Below, in pieces: positions 36,355-46,145 of a stretch of 64,000 nt of DNA. The DNA is from Bacteroidota bacterium. GTDB taxonomy: Bacteria; Bacteroidota; Bacteroidia; Flavobacteriales_F; PHOS-HE28. The notes under the pieces are model-generated. The model saw nothing but the letters and a program-made list of their open reading frames with translations, ran no database searches and had not been told where the DNA came from. The stretch covers positions 1-64,000 of the forward strand of contig JACTMO010000083.1 in the NCBI GenBank assembly GCA_014584605.1, written 5' to 3'. A program made the translations under genes and the position numbers. Position 1 is the first letter of the stretch; every line of letters starts with the position of its first letter.

Positions 36355-37674
36355 ATGGCACGCCGCGCACGGATCCCGGCCGATCGCCTGGTGCTGTGGG
36401 TGCTGGGCGCGTTGCTCCTGGCCACGACCAACAACATCAACTGGGGCCGCGACCACTGGCGCACGGTGCTGCAGGCCGATGCCAAGGGCTACCACGCCTA
36501 TCTCCCCGCGCTGTTCGTGCACCACGATCCGCACTTCGGGTTCCTGGAACTGGCCGACAGCCTGGGCAGCACCCCGGCGCTGCACTACGACTACCGGACG
36601 GCCCCCACGGGTGACACGATCAACAAATACTGGTGCGGCACGGCGGTGATGCAGGCCCCGTTCTACCTCGCCGCGCACGCGTTGTTGAAGACCGCCGGTC
36701 GACCGGCCACCGGTCACGGCAAGCCTTACGTGATGGCTGTATGCCTGGCCGCGATCACCTACGCATTGCTGGGCCTGTGGGCGGTGGTCCGGTTGCTGGA
36801 GGCCTGGTGCGTGGACGAACGATGGCGGGCCCTCACCCTGGTCGCGTTGCTCACGGGAACCCATCTTTTCTATTATACCGTCGTGGCCCCGGGCATGAGC
36901 CATGTGTACAGTTTCGCAGCGATGGCCCTGCTGCTGCTGGCCGGGCAACGCCATGCCGAACAGGGCGGCGCCCGGTGGCTGCCGGTGGTGGGTGCGCTGC
37001 TGGGCCTGTTGGTGCTCGTCCGGCCGGTGAACGGACTGGCCTTGCTGGCCCTGCCCGTGGTGGGCGGGGGATGGCGCGTGTGGACCGGCCGGCTCCGGTC
37101 CCTGGGCGGTCAGGTGCCCGCCCTGATGGGCGCCACGGCCATCGGCCTCTGCATCGCGGGCCTGCAACCGCTCTGGTACAAGTTCAGCACCGGGCATTTC
37201 TGGGTGGACAGCTACCCGGGCGAGCATTTCCGATGGACCGACCCGCACATGGCCGACCTGCTCTTCAGCTACCGCAAGGGATTGTTCGTGTACACGCCGC
37301 TGTGCGTGCTGGCCTTGGTGGGGCTCCTGCCGTTGTGGCGCCGATCGCGCTTCCAGACCGTGGCCTGGCTCGGCTTCATGGCCCTGCTCACCTATGTGCT
37401 GTCCAGCTGGTGGAACTGGTGGTACGGAGGCAGCTTCGGGGCCAGGCCCTTCGTGGAATACCTGCCGCTGATGGCGCTGCCTCTGGGGCTGGGGCTGCAG
37501 GACACGCGCGGCCTGGGGCGCCGGGCCATGGTGGCAGCCGTGGTGCTGCTCGTAGTGCTCTGCCAGGTACAGACCTACCAGGCGCGCTACTACCAGATCC
37601 ACTACGAGGATATGGACCGGGAGCGGTACTGGGACGTGTTCCTGCGGATCGATCGCCTGGCACAGGCGGGTTAG
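36355..37674 (+). CDS. multi-spanning membrane protein, GT-C glycosyltransferase-like
   Basis: About 10 hydrophobic segments; LLATTNNINWGRDHWRTVLQADAKGYHAYLPALFVHHDPHFGF. Confidence 0.7.
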   Translation: MARRARIPADRLVLWVLGALLLATTNNINWGRDHWRTVLQADAKGYHAYLPALFVHHDPHFGFLELADSLGSTPALHYDYRTAPTGDTINKYWCGTAVMQAPFYLAAHALLKTAGRPATGHGKPYVMAVCLAAITYALLGLWAVVRLLEAWCVDERWRALTLVALLTGTHLFYYTVVAPGMSHVYSFAAMALLLLAGQRHAEQGGARWLPVVGALLGLLVLVRPVNGLALLALPVVGGGWRVWTGRLRSLGGQVPALMGATAIGLCIAGLQPLWYKFSTGHFWVDSYPGEHFRWTDPHMADLLFSYRKGLFVYTPLCVLALVGLLPLWRRSRFQTVAWLGFMALLTYVLSSWWNWWYGGSFGARPFVEYLPLMALPLGLGLQDTRGLGRRAMVAAVVLLVVLCQVQTYQARYYQIHYEDMDRERYWDVFLRIDRLAQAG

Positions 37675-37986
37675 TGTGGTGGCCCCTAAGTTCATTAACC
37701 ATCTCCGCCCCTCTTTCGCCTTCCTGCCGCGTTGGAACATTTCGCCGTAGCGCCCGCCACGCCGCGCATGTTCCGCCTTGCATGAAGACGAAATAGGGGC
37801 AGATCTTCAGTTACTGAGGCGGCATCAAAGAACCGCACGAATGGGCGCAACGTTCATGCGGGTGAAATGGTGAGAATGTGAGGGTGGCAAGGACTTTCTC
37901 CCTGCTCTTACCGCCTTCACCTTGGCACGGACAGCGTGGAACTGCATCACCGGTTCAGTAGCCAACTTAAGAGCCACCACACTAAA
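37671..37986. mobile_element. MITE-like element, about 316 bp, between convergent genes
   Basis: TTAGTGTGGTGGCCCCTAAGTT (37671-37692) vs AACTTAAGAGCCACCACACTAA (37964-37985), 20/22 paired; possible 5-bp TSD GCGGG (37666-37670, 37987-37991); no ORF inside. Confidence 0.65.
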
Positions 37987-39781
37987 GCGGGTAGAACACC
38001 GGCAGCAGAACGGTGGCGATGAGCCAGAAGAGCAGGTGGAGCGGAGCGCCCACCTTCAGGAAATCCGCATAGCGGTACCGACCGGCGCTGTACACCATGG
38101 CATTGGTCTGATAGCCGATGGGCGTCATGAAACTGGCGCTGGCCGCGAAGACCACGGCCATGATGAAGGGCGTGGGGCTGGCGTCCATGCGTTCGGCGAC
38201 CTCCAGGGCGATGGGGGTGAGCAGGGCGGCGGTGGCCGTGTTGCTCATCAGTTCGGTGAGCAGGCTGGTGAACAGGTAGAGCCCACTGAGCACGGCCACA
38301 GGCCCGAGGTCGCGCAGAAGGTCCACCACCCCGCCGGCGAGCCTGGCGTCAAGGCCGCTGGCGTGCATGCCCACACCCAGGCTGAACGAGCCGGCCATGA
38401 GGAACACGATCTTCCAATCGATGGCCTCATACACGTCCTTCATGGAGAGGCAGCCGGTGAGGACGACGAACACCACGGCGGCCAGGGCGGCCACCATCAC
38501 CGGCAGCACGTTGAGGCCCGCAAGCACGACAACGGCCGCAATGGCGGCGGTCACCAGGGCGAAGCGGCGACGGTCGAAGGCGGCGATGCCGTCCTGCCGG
38601 GCCAGGATCGCGAAGGGCGCATCGGGTCCGCGTTGCAGGCGTTGGAGGGTGCCCACGTAGTGGCTGCGCACCTCGGCAAGCACCACGTCACCACTGCGCA
38701 GCACCACGTCGTGCAGGCGGTCGTGCAACACCTCCTCGCGGTGGCGAACGGCCAGGGGCACCGCACGGTAGGTCCGGATGAGGTCCGCCTCCCGCAGGGA
38801 TTTGCCTTCCAGGGGGCTGCTGGCGGTGATGACGAGCTCCACCAGCGTGGTCCCTCGGGCGCGCAGGTCGTCGTCGGCCAGCCGCAGGCCGGGGCGTACG
38901 CTCACCTGGGCGCGGTCCTTCATGGCCCGGATGCGGGCCACATCGCAGCGCACCTTCAGCAGGTCGCCCGCCTCCAGCACGGTATCCCCGCTGGGCAGAT
39001 TGAAGCGGTGCCCGCCGCGCTGGATGGCGATGACGTCCATCTCCATCTCGCGCACCAAGGGGGAGTCCATGATCCGCATACCCACGCTGCTGCCACCCGG
39101 AAGCAGCTCGATCTCGGTGAGGTAGCCCCCCATGCCGAACTGGTCCCCGAGGTCATCGCCACCGGGCCTGTCGCCGGGGAGCAGGTGCCGCCCCACCAGC
39201 AGCATGTAGGCCACGCCAGCCAAGAGGAAGATCAATCCCAAGGGCGCCATCTGGAACATGCCGATGGCCGGTGCGCCGAGCTTCTGGGCCAGGCCGCTCA
39301 CCACAATGTTGGTGCTGGTGCCGATCAGGGTGCAGGTGCCGCCCAGGATGGTACCGAAGCTCAACGGTATCAGCAACTTGCCCGGATGGATGCGGGCCGA
39401 ACGGGCCATCTGCACCGCCACCGGGATGAAGACGGCCACGATGGGCGTGTTGTTGATGAAGGCCGAGATGGCGCCGATGGCGAGCATGAACACGGCCAGG
39501 CCGCGGGCCTCGCTGGCCCGGAACAGCGGTCCAAGGCGCGGCCCGATGGTGCTCAAGGCCCCCGTGCGAAGCAGGGCGGCGCTGAGCACGAACATGAAGG
39601 CCACCGTCAGCGTGGCCGCATCGCTGAAGCCGGCCACGGCCTCCTCCGGGGTGATCACCCCCGTGAGCGTAAGCACCAGGGCGATGAGCAGCGCCACCAG
39701 ATCGATGCTCAGCTTCTCGGTGATGAAAAGCGCCAGCGCACCGATCACGGTGGCGAGGACGATCCATTCGTGCGGCGACAT
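37982..39781 (-). CDS. SLC13 family permease with TrkA-C domains
   Basis: SVGMRIMDSPLVREMEMDVIAIQRGG TrkA-C-like; GTILGGTCTLIGTSTNIVVSGLAQ and TPIGYQTNAMVYSAGRYRYADF transporter motifs. Confidence 0.9.
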   Translation of the reverse strand: MSPHEWIVLATVIGALALFITEKLSIDLVALLIALVLTLTGVITPEEAVAGFSDAATLTVAFMFVLSAALLRTGALSTIGPRLGPLFRASEARGLAVFMLAIGAISAFINNTPIVAVFIPVAVQMARSARIHPGKLLIPLSFGTILGGTCTLIGTSTNIVVSGLAQKLGAPAIGMFQMAPLGLIFLLAGVAYMLLVGRHLLPGDRPGGDDLGDQFGMGGYLTEIELLPGGSSVGMRIMDSPLVREMEMDVIAIQRGGHRFNLPSGDTVLEAGDLLKVRCDVARIRAMKDRAQVSVRPGLRLADDDLRARGTTLVELVITASSPLEGKSLREADLIRTYRAVPLAVRHREEVLHDRLHDVVLRSGDVVLAEVRSHYVGTLQRLQRGPDAPFAILARQDGIAAFDRRRFALVTAAIAAVVVLAGLNVLPVMVAALAAVVFVVLTGCLSMKDVYEAIDWKIVFLMAGSFSLGVGMHASGLDARLAGGVVDLLRDLGPVAVLSGLYLFTSLLTELMSNTATAALLTPIALEVAERMDASPTPFIMAVVFAASASFMTPIGYQTNAMVYSAGRYRYADFLKVGAPLHLLFWLIATVLLPVFYPL

Positions 39782-39873
39782 CGGTAGCGGCCCGCGAAGT
39801 AAGTGAACCTGTGGTGGAGGTCCCGCTTGAAAGCCGCTGGCACGGCGGGCCGGGGCTGCCCCGCAGCACGTCC

Positions 39874-40866
39874 TCAGGCCAGATGTTCCATGTACCAGGG
39901 CACCGCCCGGGCCAGGCCCTCCTCCACGTCATGGGGCGGATCGTAGCCGAGCACCGACCGGGCCAGCCGGATGTCCGCCAGGGAGGCGCGCACATCCCCC
40001 GGACGCTCCGGGCCATGCCGCACCGGCACCGCGGCAACCGCCGGGTCCTTCTCCTGGAGGGCCCGGCGCAGGAGCTCCACAAGGGCCAGGAGGTCGGTGC
40101 TTCGGCCGTACGCGATGTTGAACACCCCGCCGAAGGCCTCGGGGCGGTCCGTGCCCAAGGCGGCCTCCACGGCCCGCACGGCGTTGCCCACGTACGTGAA
40201 ATCGCGCGTCTGGCGGCCGTCGCCGTTCAGGATGGGCGGCTGGTGCCGGAGCAGTTGGGCGATGAACCGCGGGATGGCGGCGGCATACGGACCGTCGGGG
40301 TCCTGGTTCTCCCCGAACACGTTGAAGAAGCGCAGCCCGATGGTCTGCATCCCGAACAACCGGTGATAGAGGCCGGCATACGCCTCGTTCATGGCCTTGG
40401 TGACGGCGTACGGCGAGAGCGGCGTCCCCTCCGTGCCTTCCCGCTTGGGCGAGGCTGTGCTGTCGCCGTATACACTGGAACTGCTGGCATAGACCACGCG
40501 TTGCACCCCATGCCGACGGCAGGCCTCCAGCATGTGGAGGCATCCCTTCAGATTGGCGGCCTCGCTGGCCATGGGATCATCGATGCTCCGGGGCACGGAC
40601 CCCAGCGCGGCCAGATGTACCACGGCCCCCGCTCCTTCCACCGCCTTCACGCACGCCTCCAGATCGCGGATATCGGCCTCCAGCAGCTGGAACCCGGGAT
40701 GATCGATCAGGTCCGCGATGTTCTCGCGGCGACCGGTGACGAAGCTGTCCAGGCAGCGCACCCGGGCCCCTTGCTGCACCAGGGTGCGGCACACGTGACC
40801 GCCAATGAAGCCGGCCCCGCCGGTGACGAGGATGGTGGTCCGTGAACGGGGCTTGTGTTCAGGCAT
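39874..40866 (-). CDS. NAD-dependent epimerase/dehydratase (extended SDR, UDP-sugar epimerase-like)
   Basis: ILVTGGAGFIGGHVCRTL, YASSSSVYG, YAVTKAMNE. Confidence 0.92.
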   Translation of the reverse strand: MPEHKPRSRTTILVTGGAGFIGGHVCRTLVQQGARVRCLDSFVTGRRENIADLIDHPGFQLLEADIRDLEACVKAVEGAGAVVHLAALGSVPRSIDDPMASEAANLKGCLHMLEACRRHGVQRVVYASSSSVYGDSTASPKREGTEGTPLSPYAVTKAMNEAYAGLYHRLFGMQTIGLRFFNVFGENQDPDGPYAAAIPRFIAQLLRHQPPILNGDGRQTRDFTYVGNAVRAVEAALGTDRPEAFGGVFNIAYGRSTDLLALVELLRRALQEKDPAVAAVPVRHGPERPGDVRASLADIRLARSVLGYDPPHDVEEGLARAVPWYMEHLA

Positions 40867-40889
40867 GCGCTGTACGGACGGGGTTCATG

Positions 40890-41585
40890 TCAAACGGATC
40901 CGCCCTTGCGACAAACACCGGCAACCGCATAGCGCCATCGTTCGGGCAGCAAGGGCATCAGCAGGTCATCCACATGGGAAAGCACGGTGCGTTGCGCCTC
41001 GCTCCGCCCCAGGTTGGCCAGCAGGCCGAACAAGCGGAACTCGGAGGAGCTGAAGCGGCTGAAAAGGTCCTTGTCCTGCGGCCAAAGGAGGTAGCGCCAG
41101 TAGGTCACCCACGGTGCGAAACGCTGGCGCAAGCTGCGTTGAAGGCAATTCCCTTCGAGGTTCTCGGCGAAAAGGAGCACCCCTCCCGGCCGCAACACAC
41201 GATGCAGCTCGGCCAAGGCCTTTTCCTGGGCCTCCCTCGACCCCAAGGCGCCGATCACGGACTTGAACACGGCCACGTCGAAATGGGCATCGGGATGGTC
41301 GATGCGGCAGATGTCGATCGCCCGGTATTCGATCCGGTCCGCCACCCCATGGCGCTGATGCATCGCGCTCGTCCCGGGCGGCAAGGGCCTCAGGTCGCTG
41401 CACACCACCTGGTGCCCCATCAGAGCCAGCCACAGGCTCAGCCCCCCCTCTCTTTCCCCCACCGCCAGGGCCTTCAGGGGCGTCGGTCGCCCATCCAGCG
41501 CACGTTGCCACAGCGGCAGCGCCCTGGACCAGCTGCGGGCATCCCACTGGATCACGTCCCTGCGTTGGGCGGCGGTCAGCTGCAT
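40890..41585 (-). CDS. class I SAM-dependent methyltransferase
   Basis: ALAVGEREGGLSLWLALMGHQVVCSDL...FDVAVFKSVIGALG...LHRVLRPGGVLLFAEN. Confidence 0.85.
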   Translation of the reverse strand: MQLTAAQRRDVIQWDARSWSRALPLWQRALDGRPTPLKALAVGEREGGLSLWLALMGHQVVCSDLRPLPPGTSAMHQRHGVADRIEYRAIDICRIDHPDAHFDVAVFKSVIGALGSREAQEKALAELHRVLRPGGVLLFAENLEGNCLQRSLRQRFAPWVTYWRYLLWPQDKDLFSRFSSSEFRLFGLLANLGRSEAQRTVLSHVDDLLMPLLPERWRYAVAGVCRKGGSV

Positions 41586-41619
41586 GCGAAGCTCGATGGT
41601 GCAGGCGCAGGACAGCCAC

Positions 41620-43167
41620 CTACTTGGCCACGGCCACGCTCCGTTTCTCGCGGATCACGGTGATCTTGACCTGGCCCGGGTAGGTGAGCTCGTTCTGGAT
41701 GCGCTCGGCGATCAGCAGGCTCAGTTCATCGGACTGGGCGTCGGTGATGCGTTCGCTCTCGACCATGACCCGGAGCTCGCGACCGGCCTGGATGGCGAAG
41801 GCCTTGGTGACCCCCTGATAGCTCATGGCCAGGCTTTCCAGGTCCTTGAGCCGCTGGATATAGGCCTCCACCGCTTCGCGCCGGGCACCGGGGCGGGCGC
41901 CGCTGATGGCGTCGCAGGCCTGGACGATGGGCGAGAGCAGCGTGGTCATCTCGATCTCGTCGTGGTGCGCGCCGATGGCGTTGCACACATCGGGCTTCTC
42001 GCCATACTTCTCGGCCAGTTTCATGCCCAGCAGCGCGTGCGGCAGTTCGGGCTCCTCGTCGGGCACCTTGCCGATGTCGTGCAGCAGGCCGGCACGTTTG
42101 GCGGTCTTGGGGTTGAGCCCCAGTTCGGCGGCCATGATGGCGCTGAGGTTGGCCACCTCACGGCTGTGCTGCAGGAGGTTCTGTCCGTAACTGCTGCGGA
42201 AACGCATGCGGCCCACCATGCGCATCAACTCGTTGTGCAGACCGTGGATGCCCAGATCGATGCAGGTGCGCTTGCCCGTTTCGATGATCTCCTCCTCGAG
42301 GTGCTTCTTGGTCTTGGCCACGATCTCCTCGATGCGGGCCGGATGGATGCGGCCGTCCTTCACCAGCTGGTGAAGGGCAAGGCGTGCCGTTTCGCGCCGC
42401 ACCGGGTCGAAGCAGCTGAGGATGATGGCCCCGGGGGTATCGTCCACGATCACCTCCACACCGGTGGCCTCCTCCAGGGTGCGGATGTTGCGGCCCTCGC
42501 GCCCGATGATCCGGCCCTTGACGTCGTCGTTCTCGATGTTGAACACGCTGACGCTGTTCTCGATGGCGTGCTCGGTGGCCACGCGCTGGATGGTCTGGAT
42601 GACGATGCGCTTGGCCTCCTTGTTGGCGTTGATCCGCGCTTCCTCCTGGACCTCCTTGATGTGGGCCATGGCTGCCGTACGCGCCTCATCCTTCAGGCTG
42701 TCCATCAGCTGTTTGCGGGCCTCCTCGGCGTTCATGTTGGCCACCTTCTCCAGCAGGTCCACCTGCTTGTGGTGCATCTTGTCCACCTCTTCGCGGCGTC
42801 GGCTCAGGCCGTCCATCTTCTGGGTGAGCTCCTGCTTGAGCTGGTCCAGCTGTTTCTCCTTGTGGGACAGGTCCTGCTGCTGGCGACTGAGCTGCTGTTC
42901 GCGCTGTTTGATGCGCTCCTGACCTTGCTGGGCCTTCTTGTCGCGCTCGCGCAGGTCGCGTTCGTGCTCCTCCTTAAGTTGGAGGAACTTCTCCTTGGCC
43001 TGGACCAGTTTTTCCTTCTTGATGGCCTCGCCTTCGGCCTCGGCATCGCGCAGCAGGGCCTCCCGTCGCTTGCGCGACAGACCGTTCAGGAAGACGGCGA
43101 CGGCCGCTCCCCCGGCCACCAGGCCGGCCAGCAGGCCGATGATCACTGACAGTATGTCCATGTCCAT
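41620..43167 (-). CDS. rny: ribonuclease Y
   Basis: N-terminal TM, long coiled coil, KH domain [30 protein letters not shown] domain LLHDIGK, C-terminal [12 protein letters not shown]. Confidence 0.97.
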   Translation of the reverse strand: MDMDILSVIIGLLAGLVAGGAAVAVFLNGLSRKRREALLRDAEAEGEAIKKEKLVQAKEKFLQLKEEHERDLRERDKKAQQGQERIKQREQQLSRQQQDLSHKEKQLDQLKQELTQKMDGLSRRREEVDKMHHKQVDLLEKVANMNAEEARKQLMDSLKDEARTAAMAHIKEVQEEARINANKEAKRIVIQTIQRVATEHAIENSVSVFNIENDDVKGRIIGREGRNIRTLEEATGVEVIVDDTPGAIILSCFDPVRRETARLALHQLVKDGRIHPARIEEIVAKTKKHLEEEIIETGKRTCIDLGIHGLHNELMRMVGRMRFRSSYGQNLLQHSREVANLSAIMAAELGLNPKTAKRAGLLHDIGKVPDEEPELPHALLGMKLAEKYGEKPDVCNAIGAHHDEIEMTTLLSPIVQACDAISGARPGARREAVEAYIQRLKDLESLAMSYQGVTKAFAIQAGRELRVMVESERITDAQSDELSLLIAERIQNELTYPGQVKITVIREKRSVAVAK

Positions 43168-43224
43168 GTTCTTTTTTGGTTCACATGGACCACGTCCTCC
43201 GCAGTTGGGGGGCGGAACGCGAGA

Positions 43225-43512
43225 TCAGCCGGTGGCCGTGCGCAGCAGTTCCTCGAGGCGGTCAAGTTCGCCCTGGGCCTGGGCATGCTCCCTGACCATG
43301 GAGCCGTTCAGCGCCCGCACGCTCACTTCCAGGGCCGCCATGGCCAGCAGGTCCTGCTTGTCCGTGAGTGGGTAGTGCTTGCGCAAGCGTTCCATGCTCT
43401 CGTTGATCTCCTGTGCCGCCTGGCGGATATGCTGCTCCTCATCCGGGTGGATGTTGAGCGGGTATGCTCGCCCGGCGATCTCGATCCTGATCGATAGGTC
43501 CTCCATGGTCAT
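43225..43512 (-). CDS. zapA: cell division protein ZapA-like
   Basis: IRIEIAGRAYPLNIHPDEEQHIRQAAQEINESMERLRKHYPLTDKQDLLAMAALEV. Confidence 0.85.
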   Translation of the reverse strand: MTMEDLSIRIEIAGRAYPLNIHPDEEQHIRQAAQEINESMERLRKHYPLTDKQDLLAMAALEVSVRALNGSMVREHAQAQGELDRLEELLRTATG

Positions 43513-43528
43513 CCGCGTCTGGTCCGTT

Positions 43529-43816
43529 TCAATCGTTCAAAAGGGCCAGACAGTGGTCGATCTCATTCACCAGCTCATCGATCCGTTGATCCGCTCCCTG
43601 ATCCTCCCCGGCCCCATGACGGGCCTGGAAGGTCCGGAGGACCTCGTTCTCCTTCTCGAGCTCGGCGATCCGCGCCTCCAGCACGGCGATCCGCTGCCCC
43701 ATTTCCCGCTCGGCACTCCCGATGCGGTCCGCTTGGGCACGCAGTTCGCGGTGATGCCGAAGGAGATGGGCGACGCGGTCATGTACCGTTCGCAGCCGCT
43801 CCACCAGATCGCTCAT
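43529..43816 (-). CDS. small coiled-coil protein upstream of zapA
   Basis: ERLRTVHDRVAHLLRHHRELRAQADRIGSAEREMGQRIAVLEARIAELEKENEVLRT; TATCTTTG box on minus strand at 43848-43855. Confidence 0.7.
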   Translation of the reverse strand: MSDLVERLRTVHDRVAHLLRHHRELRAQADRIGSAEREMGQRIAVLEARIAELEKENEVLRTFQARHGAGEDQGADQRIDELVNEIDHCLALLND

Positions 43817-43994
43817 GCGCCAAGAAGGACTTTCCGTGGTCCGTGGTCAAAGATAGCCGCCCGGCCTTTTCACCCCCCGGAAAACTTTGAACCTGAACCT
43901 GTTGATGCCCTCCCCCCGCAGGCCCTCCTCCGTGTCGCCCCCGGCCGGTACGTTTGAGGAGCGAGGTGAGATACCCTAAAGACAACTTCAACCA

Positions 43995-45701
43995 ATGCGA
44001 TCTATACAACTACTACTCAGTATATTAACGACTGCATGGTGTTACGCCCAAGAACCTGCCTGGACCAGCACACTGCGAGCCCCGATGGACATCCCGCTGC
44101 TGGTGTCCGGGAACTTCATGGAGCTGCGGTCGGACCATTTTCATTCCGGGGTGGACCTGAAGACGAACGGCGTGGAAGGACTTCCCGTTCGTGCCGTGGC
44201 CGATGGGCGGGTGAGCCGGGTGAAGATGAGCCCTTGGGGGTATGGCATCGCGGTGTACATCGACCATGCGGGCGGGTTGACCACGGTCTATGGCCACCTG
44301 CGGTCGCTGGCCCCGGAACTCGCCCGGCAAGTCCTTGAGGCCCAGTACAAGGCACAGGACTACAGCGTGGACCTCAGCCCCCCTGCCGTGGACCTGCGGG
44401 TCGCCGCCGGTGACGTGATCGGCCAGAGCGGGAACACCGGGGGCAGTTCCGCACCCCACCTGCACTACGAGGTACGCCGCACGGTCGACCAGCACGCCCT
44501 GGACCCCGAGGCTTATGGCCTGGAGCTCGCCGACACCCGGGCGCCCGTGCTGCACGGGCTGCGGATCTACGCCTTGGACAGCACGGCACGATACAGTCCC
44601 TATCCTGGCAAGGCCAGGGGGTTCGCGGCCGAGGCCGGTCCCAACGGCTACCGGCTGCGGGCAGGTGCCGAACCGGCGGCCTTCGGCCCCATCGGGCTGG
44701 CCGTGCATGCCGTGGACCATTACGATGGGTCTTCCAACGTGTGCGGGGTGCGCCTCATCGCGCTTGAGGTGGATGGCCAACGGTTGTTCTCGGTGCACCT
44801 CGATGAGGTGGACTTCGCCCATCAGCGCTACGTGAACGCCCACATGGACCACGCCTTGTTCCGCGAGGACGACATGCACTACCACCGGTGCTACCGGCAG
44901 CCGAACGACCGGTCCCTCCTGTACGAAGGCGTAGGTGTCTTCACAGCGACCCCGGGCCAACTGCACCAATGCACCATCACGGTGACGGACGCCAACGGGA
45001 ACCATTCGGAGCTGCGCTTCGGTCTGCGGGGCGCCACCAAGGAAGAGGCGCGGGATTGGCCGGGGCGGCCCTCCGGAGTGAACCTATTCCACTGGGACCG
45101 AGAGAACGTTTTGGTTCAACCAGGCATACGTTTCATCCTGCCGGTCAATGCCTTGTACGATGACGAACGCATCGCCTACAACAGGGCTGACACCCCGGCC
45201 AAGGGCCTATCCCCCCTGCACCAGGTGCTCAGCGAACTGGTGCCGCTGCACGTGCAGGCCGAGGTGGCCGTTCAGGCCGATGCCCTGCCGCAAGACCTTC
45301 GGGCAAAGGCGGTGGTGGTAAGGCAAGATCGCAAGGGCCGCTCCAGCAGCCTGGGCGGCCGGTGGAGCGACGGGTGGGTGACGGCTCGCACCAGGTCCTT
45401 CGGCGGTTTCTTCGTCCAGGTCGACACCACGCCCCCCACCCTGCAACCGCTTGACCTTCGGGCGGACATGCGCGGTCGCGAGGGCTTCCGTTTCAAAGTC
45501 CAGGACGATCTGAGCGGGGTGGACAAGTGGACCGCCACCCTGGACGGCCGTTGGATCATGCTGGTCTATGACCCCAAGTCCAAGACCCTTACACACACCT
45601 TCGACCGGTTCAGCGAAGGGCCGGGTACCCGTCAGCTGGTGGTGGAGGTGACCGATGAACGCGGGAACCGAAGCCGGAGCAACCACCGCTTCCAGCGCTG
45701 A
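43995..45701 (+). CDS. M23 family metallopeptidase
   Basis: ELRSDHFHSGVDLKTNGVEGLPVRAVADGRVSRVKMSPWGYGIAVYIDHAGGLTTVYGHL. Confidence 0.92.
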   Translation: MRSIQLLLSILTTAWCYAQEPAWTSTLRAPMDIPLLVSGNFMELRSDHFHSGVDLKTNGVEGLPVRAVADGRVSRVKMSPWGYGIAVYIDHAGGLTTVYGHLRSLAPELARQVLEAQYKAQDYSVDLSPPAVDLRVAAGDVIGQSGNTGGSSAPHLHYEVRRTVDQHALDPEAYGLELADTRAPVLHGLRIYALDSTARYSPYPGKARGFAAEAGPNGYRLRAGAEPAAFGPIGLAVHAVDHYDGSSNVCGVRLIALEVDGQRLFSVHLDEVDFAHQRYVNAHMDHALFREDDMHYHRCYRQPNDRSLLYEGVGVFTATPGQLHQCTITVTDANGNHSELRFGLRGATKEEARDWPGRPSGVNLFHWDRENVLVQPGIRFILPVNALYDDERIAYNRADTPAKGLSPLHQVLSELVPLHVQAEVAVQADALPQDLRAKAVVVRQDRKGRSSSLGGRWSDGWVTARTRSFGGFFVQVDTTPPTLQPLDLRADMRGREGFRFKVQDDLSGVDKWTATLDGRWIMLVYDPKSKTLTHTFDRFSEGPGTRQLVVEVTDERGNRSRSNHRFQR

Positions 45702-45787
45702 GCTGTGGCTGTATACACTGGACGACACATCGTTGAACGACAGCCCGGTCGCCGCTCCTCAGGGTGGCGGCCGTGGCAGACCGTGGA

Positions 45788-46066
45788 TCAACGGTCCACC
45801 ACCAGGCGACCGCACCAGCCCCGGTCGTCGCCGATGACCCGCAGGGTGTACACCCCGACCGGCAACCCGGCCAGGTCCACCGTCATCACGGCCGATGGCC
45901 TGGCCCTGCCCACTTCGCGCACGAACTGTCCGTCGGCGTTCTGCAGTACCAGCACGCCGTTGACACCTTGGGGTAACCGGACGTGCATGACGTCCTCGCC
46001 GGTACGGCCATGCACGGCGGAGCTGGCGAAGAGGGACAGGACAAAGGCCAGGAGCAGGATGCGCAT
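45788..46066 (-). CDS. 92-aa secreted protein consisting of a T9SS-sorting-domain-like module
   Basis: Signal peptide MRILLLAFVLSLFASSAVHG, then VRLPQGVNGVLVLQNADGQFVREVG...LAGLPVGVYTLRVIGDDRGWCGRLVVDR. Confidence 0.6.
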   Translation of the reverse strand: MRILLLAFVLSLFASSAVHGRTGEDVMHVRLPQGVNGVLVLQNADGQFVREVGRARPSAVMTVDLAGLPVGVYTLRVIGDDRGWCGRLVVDR

Positions 46067-46132
46067 GGCCTCAAGGTAGGGCGGACAGGGGTGGTCTGGC
46101 AAGGTCCTTGGAAGGTCGGCGCCGGTGGCAGC

Positions 46133-46140
46133 TACCTTTG
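46133..46140 (+). promoter_or_regulatory. TACCTTTG promoter -7 box, 5 nt before ATG 46146
   Basis: Exact match to Bacteroidota TAnnTTTG. Confidence 0.6.
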
Positions 46141-46145
46141 GCCCG

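Noticed and set aside
36025-37740. 571-aa minus-strand ORF antisense to the WD40 and membrane-protein genes
   Set aside because: Low-complexity Gln/His/Arg composition; plus-strand reading gives coherent TM segments and WD40 blades.
43168-43224. 6S RNA or other ncRNA between rny and zapA
   Set aside because: Only about 57 nt of spacer and no long bulged hairpin.
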